From Massilia sp. 9I (GTDB taxonomy: Bacteria > Pseudomonadota > Gammaproteobacteria > Burkholderiales > Burkholderiaceae_D), in assembly GCF_902506415.1 (NCBI RefSeq), contig NZ_LR733275.1, positions 2,209,795-2,273,794 of the forward strand: 64,000 nucleotides of DNA. Direction: 5' to 3'. How positions within the stretch are numbered: the first letter of the stretch is position 1; the number at the start of each line of letters is the position of its first letter. The notes beneath the pieces are model-generated. The model was not told the DNA's origin. It did not search any database and saw only the letters and a program-made list of their open reading frames with translations. The position numbers and the translations under genes were made by a program. Positions 46,951 through 57,025 of the stretch are shown in pieces.

Positions 46951-47030
46951 GTCATTCCCGCGCAGGCGGGAATCCAAGTTTGTTCGCGGTTCGCTAGCAG
47001 AAACTGGGTCCCGGCCTTCGCCGGGACGAC
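46951..47030. repeat. REP pair (GTCATTCCCGC family)
   Basis: ATTCCCGC, GCAG, GCGGGAAT (46954-46973) with flanks GTC and CCAAG is followed 35 bases on by GTCCCGGC, CTTC, GCCGGGAC (47008-47027) in the opposite orientation. They lie between the LysE gene and the GH31 gene. They are variants of the 58799-58910 element. Confidence 0.75.
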
Positions 47031-47056
47031 GGTCTTTAGGATAACGGTACTAAGGC

Positions 47057-49444
47057 TTACAGGGCAATGCTGACCTTTGCCGCCGGCTGCTTGCGCGCCG
47101 CCAGCGGCACTTCCAGCAGCTGATGCTTGCCGTTCCAGTCAAACGCAACTGCACGCCCATCCACCGTCACCGCGCGCGGCTTCTTCTCGACATTGTGCAC
47201 CTTGAGCGCGAACCCACGCTCCGCGGCAGCTTGCGCCTTGCCGGTCTCGGTCTGCAGCGCAATCTCGAGCTTCCCGTCCGCATAGCTGCTGGCGAAACGC
47301 ACGATCTCGTACTTGCCCTTGGCATAGGCATCGGCCGTCTCGCCATCGTCGTCATACATTTTCCCTTCGCCGCGCTTGACGCTGGCGTCGTGGTAGTAGT
47401 GCAAGTCGATATTGCGGGTCGAATAGTCGCGCGTGGTCTGCACCACCTTCGCCATCGGAATAAAGGCGCCGGCGCGCACGTACACCGGAATATTCGCCTC
47501 GACCGGCTTCACCACCTCGAGAATGCCGCCGAGGTGCTTCTCGCCCGTGTGGAAGTCGAACCAGACGCTGTCCTTCACCGGGAACTGGACTTCCTTGCGC
47601 GTCGCGCCCGGCTCCACGATCGGCGCCACCAGGAAGTCCTGGCCCCACAGGTAGGTCGAGGACAGCGAGGTGACCTCGCCATCCTCGAACAGCACGGGAC
47701 GCATCAGCGGCATGCCGGTCTGGCTGTTCTCGAAAGCGAGCGTGTAGTTATACGGCAGCATGGCGTAGCGCAGCCACACCGCTTCGCGCGCCAGCACCTT
47801 GGTGCGCTCGGCGCGGAACACCGGCTCCGGTGGCACATCCGATTGCGCGTGCGGACGGAAGATCGGCTGGAACACGCCGTACTGCAGCCAGCGCACGTAC
47901 AGCTCGTCGTCCAGCACGGGACCGGCGAAACCACCGAGGTCCGAGTGCATGTAGGCCAAGCCCTGCATGCCCATCTGGAGCGAGATCTCCATCTGCGACT
48001 GCAGTCCGCCCCAGCCGCGGCTGACATCGCCCGACCAAGGGATCATGCCGAAGCGCTGCGAACCGGAATAGCCGGAGCGCATCAGGATGAAGGGACGCTC
48101 GTTCGGGAACTCCTTCTTGTAGCCTTCCTCGATCAGGCGCGCCCAGTCGTGGCCGTAGATATTGTGGACCTGGTCCGCACTCTTGCCGCCGCCATGCTGC
48201 ACCCAGGACGGATGCACTTCTGGCTCACCGAGGTCGCCCCACCAGCCGCTCACGCCGCCGGCCTTGAGGCCCTTGTAGATGTCCCAGAACCAGTCGCGGC
48301 CCTGCTGGGTGTACAGGTCGACGATGCCGGTGTTCCCGAAGTAGAAATCGTAGGTGGCTGGTTTACCCGCCTTGTCCGTGGCCAGCGCCTTGCGCTCGAC
48401 CGCTTCCTGCCAGCGCTGCGAGGTAGTCAAGACAAATGGCTCGGTGATGACGATGGTCTTCACGCCCTTCTGCTTGAAGTCCGCCATCATCTTCTCGGCG
48501 TTCGGAAAGGTGTCGCGGTCCCAGGCCAGGTTGCCCATGGTGCCCTTGACCTCTTTGCCGAACCAGAACAGGTCGAGCACCACCGCGTCCAGCGGAATCT
48601 TCTCGTGCGCGAACTTGTCGACCACGGCGCGCGTCTCCGCCTCGCTCTTGTAGCCGAAGCGGCTGGCGAAGTTACCGAAGGCCCAGCGCGGCGGCAGCGG
48701 CTGGCGGCCGGTCAGGCTGGTGTAATTGGCCATGACGTCGCCCCAGCTGTCGCCGGCGACCACTTGGTAAGTCTTGCGCCCGCCGATCACCTCGTAGCGC
48801 AGCGTGCCGTCCTTGCGGCTGTCGAAGTCGAGGAAGCCGACCTGCGGATTGTCGAAGTGGATCGCGTACTTCTTCGACGAGAGCGCGACCGGGATCGTGA
48901 AGTTCAGCAGCGTCGAGGTCTTGCCGTAGCCGTAGTCGGCCTTGTTATAGAGCTGGAAGCGGTTGCCGCGACGGTTCATGCCGACCGCGCGCGCACCGGC
49001 GCCATACAGGGCCTCGCCGTCTTCCAGCGCGAATTCGATGGTCTCCAGTTTGTCGCCGCGGGCGTAGCCGCCCTTCTCCGCGACCAGCGGATTGCCCTTG
49101 TACAGGTAGCTGATGCGGAAGGGCTTCTTGTCGACCACGACGGTGATGCCTGGCGTCGCGAACTCGATGCGGTTCCCTTCGTTCTTCAGCGTGGCGCCGA
49201 CGTCGACAGGCGCCAGCACCACGGCATGCGAGGCGGCGTCGAACTGCTGGCCATTCGGAATGAAAGTTGTCTCGACGACATGCGCCGAATACGGCTTGAT
49301 CAGGTAGCGGCCATCGCTGGTGGCCAGCTCCAGCGTGTTCTGGTTACGGGTGACGCCTTGTAACTGGCGCTCGGCGTTCTGGGCGAAGGCGAGCGGACTG
49401 GCGAGCAGGCACAGGAGAAGCCGGGCGATCGTGGTTTTCGTCAT
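47057..49444 (-). CDS. Glycoside hydrolase family 31 (alpha-glucosidase type), secreted
   Basis: A 795-residue GH31 enzyme with a signal peptide (ending LAFA at about 22). An N-terminal beta-sandwich (about 40-240) is followed by the TIM barrel with LDAVVLDLFWFGKEVKG and the nucleophile motif SGWWGDLGEPE, where Asp404 is the predicted nucleophile; the beta-sandwich C-terminal domain follows. Likely acts on alpha-linked gluco-oligosaccharides in the periplasm or outside. I used the 49444 start (10 codons after another Met) for the signal peptide. A palindromic operator candidate lies 72 bases upstream. Confidence 0.9.
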   Translation of the reverse strand: MTKTTIARLLLCLLASPLAFAQNAERQLQGVTRNQNTLELATSDGRYLIKPYSAHVVETTFIPNGQQFDAASHAVVLAPVDVGATLKNEGNRIEFATPGITVVVDKKPFRISYLYKGNPLVAEKGGYARGDKLETIEFALEDGEALYGAGARAVGMNRRGNRFQLYNKADYGYGKTSTLLNFTIPVALSSKKYAIHFDNPQVGFLDFDSRKDGTLRYEVIGGRKTYQVVAGDSWGDVMANYTSLTGRQPLPPRWAFGNFASRFGYKSEAETRAVVDKFAHEKIPLDAVVLDLFWFGKEVKGTMGNLAWDRDTFPNAEKMMADFKQKGVKTIVITEPFVLTTSQRWQEAVERKALATDKAGKPATYDFYFGNTGIVDLYTQQGRDWFWDIYKGLKAGGVSGWWGDLGEPEVHPSWVQHGGGKSADQVHNIYGHDWARLIEEGYKKEFPNERPFILMRSGYSGSQRFGMIPWSGDVSRGWGGLQSQMEISLQMGMQGLAYMHSDLGGFAGPVLDDELYVRWLQYGVFQPIFRPHAQSDVPPEPVFRAERTKVLAREAVWLRYAMLPYNYTLAFENSQTGMPLMRPVLFEDGEVTSLSSTYLWGQDFLVAPIVEPGATRKEVQFPVKDSVWFDFHTGEKHLGGILEVVKPVEANIPVYVRAGAFIPMAKVVQTTRDYSTRNIDLHYYHDASVKRGEGKMYDDDGETADAYAKGKYEIVRFASSYADGKLEIALQTETGKAQAAAERGFALKVHNVEKKPRAVTVDGRAVAFDWNGKHQLLEVPLAARKQPAAKVSIAL

Positions 49445-49515
49445 GGGGTCTCGGTTTTGATTTGTGAACGGCAAGCGAGAGCATGACAGAAAACCGCGCC
49501 ATGAAAAAGTGGCAA

Positions 49516-49530
49516 TGTAATTAAATTACA
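49516..49530. promoter_or_regulatory. Perfect palindrome upstream of the GH31 gene (operator candidate)
   Basis: TGTAATTAAATTACA is a perfect 7-1-7 palindrome, 71 bases upstream of the GH31 ATG in an AT-rich stretch. It looks like a repressor or activator site. The 176-base gap 49445-49620 has no other feature I can support. Confidence 0.5.
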
Positions 49531-49620
49531 GGATCGGCTCGATGCACCAGCGAGCTTTCCACCCCAGCACGACCTCCAGCCCCGGCGCTCATGTAGCCGG
49601 ACTTCGTCGCGTCTGCGCGC

Positions 49621-50577
49621 TCAGCGCAGGTAGGACATCACATTGTTGGCCACACGCGCCGCTTCGGCGTCGGTGAGCGGCAGGCTGCGGAAGGCGGCCC
49701 AGGCGTCGCGCGGGCGCACCTCGGCGCCGGCCGCGGCGTCGGAACCGTACAGCACCCGCTCCATGCCGACCTGGCGCAGGCGCCGCACCAGGCGGCGCGC
49801 ATCGGCGGCCGACAGGCTCGGGCGCGCAAAGGTGGTGACATCGACCCAGACGTGGCGCATGCGCGGGTCGCGCCGCGCGGCGGCATCGGCCAGCACGGCG
49901 AGCCCCGCCAGCTGCGGCGCGGCTTCGCGTTCGCCGGAATACGCCACCTGCACCGGCACGTCGGGGGCGTGCGCCAGCAGCTGTTCGATCAGCAGGCGCG
50001 CCTCGCGCGTGCCGGTCTCGCCCAACTGCAGCACGATCGCCATGCCGCGCGCATTCGCCGAACGGAACACGCGGCGCAGGCGTTCGACCTGTTCGGGATC
50101 GTCCAGCTGGACGCCGCCTTCCGCCGGCTGCAAGCGGATGGCGCGGCCGAATTCAGGACTGGCGGCGCAGCGCGCCAGCTCGGCCAGCGCATAGTCCTTG
50201 AGCGGGTCGACGCTGCACAGCGCCACCAGGCGGTTCGGGTATTCGGCGGCCTGGCGCGCGGCCCAGTCGTTCTCGGCGCGCACCCGCTGGTATTCCTCGC
50301 CCGGCGAGCGCACCGGCTGTCCATACACGTAGGCCACCGACAGCACGGCGGCGCGTTCGATGCCGGCGGCGTCGAGCTGCGGGATCACGTCGCGGGCCGA
50401 CACCGGCCGCATGCTCGGCGAGGACGAGGACAGGAAGGCCGCGGCCGCGGGGCTGTACACGTACTGCTGGTGGTCGGCGAGAGGCGCCGCGGGCACGGCA
50501 GGCGCTGCGTTCACCGCGCCGATCGGCAGTCCCTGCACGCCCAGGATCGCGCACAACAAAACGGAAAGACGCCTCAT
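49621..50577 (-). CDS. Secreted amidohydrolase-like protein
   Basis: A 318-residue protein with a signal peptide (MRRLSVLLCAILGVQGLPIG, cut near residue 24). The body resembles amidohydrolase_2 (TIM-barrel) proteins: AAVLSVAYVYGQPVRSPGEEY (in part) and RVLYGSDAAAG near residue 270. The N-terminal metal motif HxH is DHQQYVYS, lacking the second His, so zinc binding may be altered and activity is doubtful. It is monocistronic. I chose the start at 50577 because an upstream Met would hide the signal peptide. Confidence 0.7.
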   Translation of the reverse strand: MRRLSVLLCAILGVQGLPIGAVNAAPAVPAAPLADHQQYVYSPAAAAFLSSSSPSMRPVSARDVIPQLDAAGIERAAVLSVAYVYGQPVRSPGEEYQRVRAENDWAARQAAEYPNRLVALCSVDPLKDYALAELARCAASPEFGRAIRLQPAEGGVQLDDPEQVERLRRVFRSANARGMAIVLQLGETGTREARLLIEQLLAHAPDVPVQVAYSGEREAAPQLAGLAVLADAAARRDPRMRHVWVDVTTFARPSLSAADARRLVRRLRQVGMERVLYGSDAAAGAEVRPRDAWAAFRSLPLTDAEAARVANNVMSYLR

Positions 50578-50743
50578 ACATACACCTCGCACAGGATGGG
50601 CCGGCAGCCAAACTGATACCGGACAAAAGGCCATCTTATCTCATTGGCACGACCGACTGTCAAGATTGCATGATTCATGCGCCTCGCGTAGCATCCCCTG
50701 ATCCCGCCGCCAGGGCGGACAAAACAAGAGAGCAAGGAGACAC

Positions 50744-52258
50744 ATGAAGAACGATATTCCGGCGCAGGTGGGCCAGCCCATCGGCCAGACCCGCTCATTC
50801 CTCACGGTCGCGCTGATCGAGCTGTGGGAGCGCTTCGGCTACTACGGCATGCAGGCGCTGATCGTCTATTTCATGGTGCAGCGCCTGGGCTTCGAGGACA
50901 GCCGCGCCAACCTGGTCTGGGGCGCGGCGGCGGCGCTGATCTACGTGGCGCCGGCCATCGGCGGCTGGATCGGCGACAAGGTGCTCGGCACGCGCCGCTG
51001 CATGATCCTCGGCGCGCTGATCCTGACCCTCGGCTACGCGCTGATGGGCGTCCCCACCACCAACACCTGGATGACCTTCTCCGCGCTGGGCGTGATTGTG
51101 GTCGGCAACGGCCTGTTCAAGCCCAACACGGCCAACCTGGTGCGCAAGATCTACGAGGGCGACGATTCCAAGATCGACAGCGCCTTCACCATCTATTACA
51201 TGGCGGTCAACGTCGGCTCGACCTTCTCGATGCTGGCCACGCCGGCCATCAAGGACTACGTCAACGCCACTTATGGCGGTGAACTCGGCTGGCATGTGGC
51301 CTTTGCGGCGTGCAGCGTCGGCCTGACCATCGGCCTGCTCACCGTGGGCGTGCTGCGCAAGACCATCGGCCATATCGGCTCGCCGCCGGATGCCGAACCG
51401 CTGCGCATGAACCGCCTGCTAGCGGTGCTGGCGGGCGGTGTGCTGGCGGTGGCGGCATCGGCCGTCATCCTCGAGTACCGCGAACTGGCGCGCGCCTTTG
51501 TCTACGTCGCCGGCCTGGTCGTGCTGGGCATCTTCTTCCACCTGATCCGCACCAGCCAGCCGAGCGAGCGCGCCGGCCTGATCGCGGCCCTGGTGCTCAC
51601 CCTGCAGACCGTGTTCTTCTTCATCTTCTACCAGCAGATGTCGACCTCGCTGTCGCTGTTCGCGCTGCGTAACGTCGACCTCGAGTTCACCGTGCTGGGC
51701 GCCCACCTGTGGACCTGGTCGCCGGCCCAGTTCCAGGCGCTGAACGCGATCTGGATCATGGTCCTGAGCCCGGTGCTGGCCTGGATCTACACCCATGCCG
51801 GCAGCAGCGGCAAGGACATCTCGATCGCCGGCAAGTTTGCGCTCGGCTTCGCGGTGGTGGCGGCCGGCTTCTTCACCTACGGCGTCGCCGGGGCGTTTGC
51901 GGTGAACGGCCTGACCTCGTCCTGGATCATGATCGCGGGCTACGGCCTGTATTCGCTGGGCGAACTGCTGGTGAGCGGCCTGGGCCTGGCCATGATCGCG
52001 CGCTACGTGCCGGCACGCATGGGCGGCTTCATGATGGGCGCCTACTACGTCGGCGTCGGCATTTCGCAGTACCTGGGCGGGCTGGTGGCGAACATTGCCG
52101 CGGTACCGGAAGGGATGACGGATCCGCTGCAGACGCTGACGGTCTATACGAGCCTGTTCAATAAACTGGGAATGGCGGCGATTGTGTGCACTCTGATTGC
52201 GCTGGCGGCGCTGCCCTTGATGCGTCGTCTCACCGCGACGCACCACGCGCATCAATGA
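50744..52258 (+). CDS. Proton-dependent oligopeptide transporter (POT family)
   Basis: A 504-residue, 14-helix POT/PTR transporter for di- and tripeptides. The family motif ExxERFxYY is ELWERFGYYGMQA (about 26-38); GGWIGDKVLGTRRCMI is the second motif (about 72-87); NLVRKIYEGDDSKIDSAFTIYYMAVNVGS is a third (quoted as DSAFTIYYMAVNVGS). AAGGAG lies 4 bases before the ATG. It is a single gene divergent from the amidohydrolase gene. Confidence 0.95.
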   Translation: MKNDIPAQVGQPIGQTRSFLTVALIELWERFGYYGMQALIVYFMVQRLGFEDSRANLVWGAAAALIYVAPAIGGWIGDKVLGTRRCMILGALILTLGYALMGVPTTNTWMTFSALGVIVVGNGLFKPNTANLVRKIYEGDDSKIDSAFTIYYMAVNVGSTFSMLATPAIKDYVNATYGGELGWHVAFAACSVGLTIGLLTVGVLRKTIGHIGSPPDAEPLRMNRLLAVLAGGVLAVAASAVILEYRELARAFVYVAGLVVLGIFFHLIRTSQPSERAGLIAALVLTLQTVFFFIFYQQMSTSLSLFALRNVDLEFTVLGAHLWTWSPAQFQALNAIWIMVLSPVLAWIYTHAGSSGKDISIAGKFALGFAVVAAGFFTYGVAGAFAVNGLTSSWIMIAGYGLYSLGELLVSGLGLAMIARYVPARMGGFMMGAYYVGVGISQYLGGLVANIAAVPEGMTDPLQTLTVYTSLFNKLGMAAIVCTLIALAALPLMRRLTATHHAHQ

Positions 52259-52271
52259 TGTTCGTTTGACG

Positions 52272-52309
52272 GGGTGGGCGGCATAGCGGCTACGCGCCCC
52301 GGCCCACCC
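52272..52309. repeat. GGGTGGGC/GCCCACCC palindrome
   Basis: GGGTGGGC (52272-52279) and GCCCACCC (52302-52309) flank 22 bases and are followed by TACGG, just after the POT gene. It shares its CCTACG tail with the 37507 repeat. Confidence 0.6.
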
Positions 52310-52347
52310 TACGGTATGATGCTGGATCAGATTTTTCGGATTCCGGC

Positions 52348-53559
52348 ATGTCCCTTCCTATCCCCACCGAGACCCACACCGCGCACGCCCTCCAGGTTGC
52401 GCAGCGTGTCCACGCCATCGAACCGTTCCGCGTCATGGAAATGGTCAAAGCCGCCGGCGAAATGAAGCGCAGCGGTATCGACGTCATCAGCATGAGCGTG
52501 GGCGAGCCCGACTTCACCGCGCCCGACATCGTCGCCCACGCGGCCATGGAAGCCATCAAGGGCGGCATCACCCAGTACACCGATTCGCTCGGCCTGCGCG
52601 AACTGCGCGAGGCGATCGCCGGCCACTACGCGGCCGTGCACGGCCTCGACATCGATCCGCGTCGCATCGTCGTCACGGCAGGCGCCTCGGCCGGCCTGCT
52701 GCTGGCCTGCGCCGCGCTGGTCGCCGACGGCGACGAGGTCTTGATGCCGGACCCGTGCTACCCATGCAACCGCCACTTCGTCTCCGCTTTCGGTGGCAAG
52801 CCGGTGCTGATCCCTGCGGGAAGCAGCGACCGCTACCAGTTGAGCAGCGCCCACGTCGACGCCAACTGGAGCGCGCGCACGCGCGGCGTGCTGGTGGCCT
52901 CCCCCTCGAACCCGACCGGCACCTCGATGACGCCGGAGCAGCTGCGCGACATGCTGGCGGCAGTGCGCGCACGCAGCGGCTTCGCCATCATCGACGAGAT
53001 CTACCAGGGCCTGTCCTACGACCACAAGCCCGTCAGCGCGCTGGCGCTGGACCCGGACGTCATTACCGTCAACAGCTTCTCGAAGTACTTCAGCATGACC
53101 GGCTGGCGCCTGGGCTGGCTGGTGGTGCCGGAAGCGCTGGTGCCGACTTTTGAAAAGCTGGCGCAGAACCTGTTCATCTGCGCGCCCACCGTAGCGCAGC
53201 AGGCCGCGCTGGCCTGCTTCACCCAGGAAGCGCTGGAGATTTACGAGGAGCGGCGCCGCGAGTTCCAGCGCCGCCGCGACTACCTGGTGCCGGCCCTGCG
53301 CGAGCTCGGCTTCCAGGTGCCGGTGATGCCCGACGGCGCCTTCTACGTGTACGCCGACATCAGCGCCCTGACCCATGCGCACGCCAACGACAGCACCGCC
53401 TTTGCCTGGTCGGTGCTGCGCGAAGCCCATGTGGCGATCGTGCCGGGAGACGATTTCGGATTTGCGGCGCCTAGCCGCCATGTGCGCTTCTCGTACGCGA
53501 CGAAGCTGGAGCGTATCGAAGAAGCGGTAGAGCGCCTGGCGCGTTTCCTTCGCGGCTAG
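52348..53559 (+). CDS. Pyridoxal-phosphate aminotransferase (class I/II)
   Basis: A 403-residue fold type I aminotransferase. SVGEPDFTAPD (about 51-61), the cofactor motif YTDSLGLRELREAIA, NPTGT with the substrate-binding Asn, and the internal-aldimine Lys246 in NSFSKYFSMTGWRLGW all fit. It is related to aspartate/valine-pyruvate type enzymes; substrate is unclear. It is convergent with the kinase gene, with stops one base apart. Confidence 0.92.
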   Translation: MSLPIPTETHTAHALQVAQRVHAIEPFRVMEMVKAAGEMKRSGIDVISMSVGEPDFTAPDIVAHAAMEAIKGGITQYTDSLGLRELREAIAGHYAAVHGLDIDPRRIVVTAGASAGLLLACAALVADGDEVLMPDPCYPCNRHFVSAFGGKPVLIPAGSSDRYQLSSAHVDANWSARTRGVLVASPSNPTGTSMTPEQLRDMLAAVRARSGFAIIDEIYQGLSYDHKPVSALALDPDVITVNSFSKYFSMTGWRLGWLVVPEALVPTFEKLAQNLFICAPTVAQQAALACFTQEALEIYEERRREFQRRRDYLVPALRELGFQVPVMPDGAFYVYADISALTHAHANDSTAFAWSVLREAHVAIVPGDDFGFAAPSRHVRFSYATKLERIEEAVERLARFLRG

Positions 53560-54936
<1,377 letters not shown>

Positions 54937-54942
54937 GTGTCC

Positions 54943-56412
54943 TCACTCGCCCCGGTTGGCGCGGTCCGTGGCGCCGAACAGCACGCCGTTGACGGGGGCC
55001 GCGATGGGGTCGATCTCGAGCCCCTCGTCCGTGATCCGGTACTCGCGGACATCGGTGCTGTGGCTGGTCCCGCGCACCTTGACCACCGACATGTACTTGC
55101 GTACCTGGCCATCGCTCTCGGCGTAGCGCATGCCCACGACGGCATCGGTGATGTAGGCCATATCCGGCCGGGTGTAGTTCATGTTGATCACCGGTTCGTC
55201 GAGGCCGATGGTAACCAGCACCGTGACGCCGCGTTTGGCCAGGCTGCTCAGCATGCGGAATACACCGTCGCGCAGGTCGCGCCGGCATTCGGGCGCCAGG
55301 TACAGGTTCACCTCGGACAGCGAATCGATGACCACGCGGCTGGCCTTGCTGCGGTCGATCGCGGTCAAGAGCTCGTCTTCCAGCTCTTCCATCGTCAGGT
55401 CAATCAGGCGGCTTTCCACCACATGCACCTTACCTGAACGGACCATGTCCGCCAGTTCCGCATTGCGCAGGCGCGCGGTGCCCTTTTCAAAGCACATCAG
55501 CACGCCGTTCTCGCCGCGCGCGGCGCCGGCCTGCAGGAAGCGCGTGCCGATGATGGTCTTGCCCGAGCCGGTCGGGCCGATGACCAGCATCGAATGGCCC
55601 TGCGGCAGGCCGCCGTGGAGAAGTTCGTCGAGGCCGGGCGTACCGGTCGGGATGCGCAGTGGATTGACGTCCACCGCGGGACCCGGTGCGCGATCCGCAG
55701 CCAGCGGCGGCAACATCCGCGGGTAGATGCGCAGCCCGTGGTCCGTGATGCGGAAGGTGTGCGAGCCCGACATGTGGGCCTGGCCGCGCATCTTGACGAT
55801 GCGGACCTTGCGCACGATGGCAGCGCGCTCGGACTGCTGGCTCAGGGCGATCACGCCGTCGGCCACCGTCATGATCGGGTTTGCTTCGGTATCGTCGTGC
55901 TGGTACTCGCCGATCAGGAAGGTGGTCGCCATCCAGCTGGTCATGCGGGTGCCGAGCTCCTGCACGAAGTGTTGCAGGTCGCTCATGCCCTCGTTGCCGT
56001 TGCGGGCGGTCTGGATGACCGAACGGAAGGAATCGACGAACACCAGGCTCGGGCCGAATTCTTCGACTTCCCGGGTGATGCGCTCGAGCACGCCGTTGAA
56101 GTCTCCGGCGCGCAGGTCATTCGTCAGGTTGACATAGCGGATGGCGCTGCCGACCTTTTCCATGTCGAAGAAGGAATACTGCTGCTGGTAGCGCAGCATC
56201 TTCAGGGGCGGTTCGCCCAGCACCGTGAAGAACAGGGCGCGACGTTCGGGGGTGGCCAGCGCGAACATCATCTGGTGCGCCATGGTCGTCTTGCCGCAAC
56301 CGGGTGATCCGGTGATCAGGTTGAACGAATACTCGTTCAGTCCACCGCCCAGGAGAATATCGAGCCCGGGTACACCCGTGGCCAATTTTCCCAAGCTTAC
56401 TTTGTCGCTCAT
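54943..56412 (-). CDS. KaiC-like double RecA ATPase
   Basis: A 489-residue KaiC homologue with two RecA-like domains. CI Walker A is GSPGCGKTT (35-43) and CII is GPTGSGKT (279-286). By eye-alignment with cyanobacterial KaiC, the catalytic glutamate pair is changed (VLGEPP, 64-69; FEKG, 308-311), and the CII phosphosites Ser431-Thr432 are Ala419-Tyr420, so clock-style autophosphorylation is unlikely. No KaiA or KaiB gene is near. It starts right after the stop of the small gene upstream (no gap). Confidence 0.93.
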   Translation of the reverse strand: MSDKVSLGKLATGVPGLDILLGGGLNEYSFNLITGSPGCGKTTMAHQMMFALATPERRALFFTVLGEPPLKMLRYQQQYSFFDMEKVGSAIRYVNLTNDLRAGDFNGVLERITREVEEFGPSLVFVDSFRSVIQTARNGNEGMSDLQHFVQELGTRMTSWMATTFLIGEYQHDDTEANPIMTVADGVIALSQQSERAAIVRKVRIVKMRGQAHMSGSHTFRITDHGLRIYPRMLPPLAADRAPGPAVDVNPLRIPTGTPGLDELLHGGLPQGHSMLVIGPTGSGKTIIGTRFLQAGAARGENGVLMCFEKGTARLRNAELADMVRSGKVHVVESRLIDLTMEELEDELLTAIDRSKASRVVIDSLSEVNLYLAPECRRDLRDGVFRMLSSLAKRGVTVLVTIGLDEPVINMNYTRPDMAYITDAVVGMRYAESDGQVRKYMSVVKVRGTSHSTDVREYRITDEGLEIDPIAAPVNGVLFGATDRANRGE

Positions 56413-56811
56413 TTATTTCTGCTCCTGTGCATTCTTCTGCAGGCTTGCCGCCATGTCCGGAGTGGCCGTTGCCGACGCGAGCAGGCGCTGCGTCAGCCCC
56501 TCCCCAATCAGTGCGGCAAGCAATTGGGTGAAGGTACGCAGCAAGGCGTCGTTGGTGGCTGCCGCCCGCTCGGCGTCGACCAGGGCCATGCGTTCTTCCA
56601 GCGCGCCGAAGAGCTGCTCGGGCGAGCGGCACGGCTGCTGTGGGATCAGCCAGGCGTAGTCGGGCCCCACCACATGGCAGGCGCGGCTGAACAGCGCACA
56701 GAAACCGCTTTCGCCGATGAGCGGGCAGAGCTGCTGAGCAATGCGCCGCCACGGCGACAGCAAGCTGGCGCACTCCGTAGCCTGTCCTGACGGGCCCTTG
56801 CTAGTCATCAT
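56413..56811 (-). CDS. Small unknown protein, first gene of the KaiC operon
   Basis: A 132-residue soluble protein, mostly helical, with conserved-looking WRRIAQQLCPLIGESGFCALFSRACHVV (about 19-45, quoted as PLIGESGFCALFSRACHVV) and LLRTFTQLLAALIGEGLTQRLL near residue 90-112 (quoted as FTQLLAALIGEGLTQRLL). It has no domain I can name. The start may be 56811 or 56808. It is joined stop-to-start with kaiC and probably signals with it and the kinase. Confidence 0.75.
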   Translation of the reverse strand: MMTSKGPSGQATECASLLSPWRRIAQQLCPLIGESGFCALFSRACHVVGPDYAWLIPQQPCRSPEQLFGALEERMALVDAERAAATNDALLRTFTQLLAALIGEGLTQRLLASATATPDMAASLQKNAQEQK

Positions 56812-56893
56812 GTCTTCGTTAAGGAACAATGTATGCCGCTTTTCGTTAATCTTTCCCGCGAACGGGTGTCGCCCCCGCTTTCGGTATAGGGGC

Positions 56894-56899
56894 ATTATA
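56894..56899 (-). promoter_or_regulatory. Promoter -10 element for the KaiC operon
   Basis: A perfect TATAAT on the minus strand, 82 bases before the first ATG. I could not find a good -35 at 16-18 bases, so it may need an activator. Confidence 0.5.
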
Positions 56900-57025
56900 G
56901 CCTGTGACGCAACTGCACTGGCCATTTTGCAATGTTGTATCTATGTATTTAGTGCGCAGCAAGTCTATCCCCGCTAAGATGGATATTGCCGAGCAATAAA
57001 GCTCTTTTGATGTGGAACAACAAAC

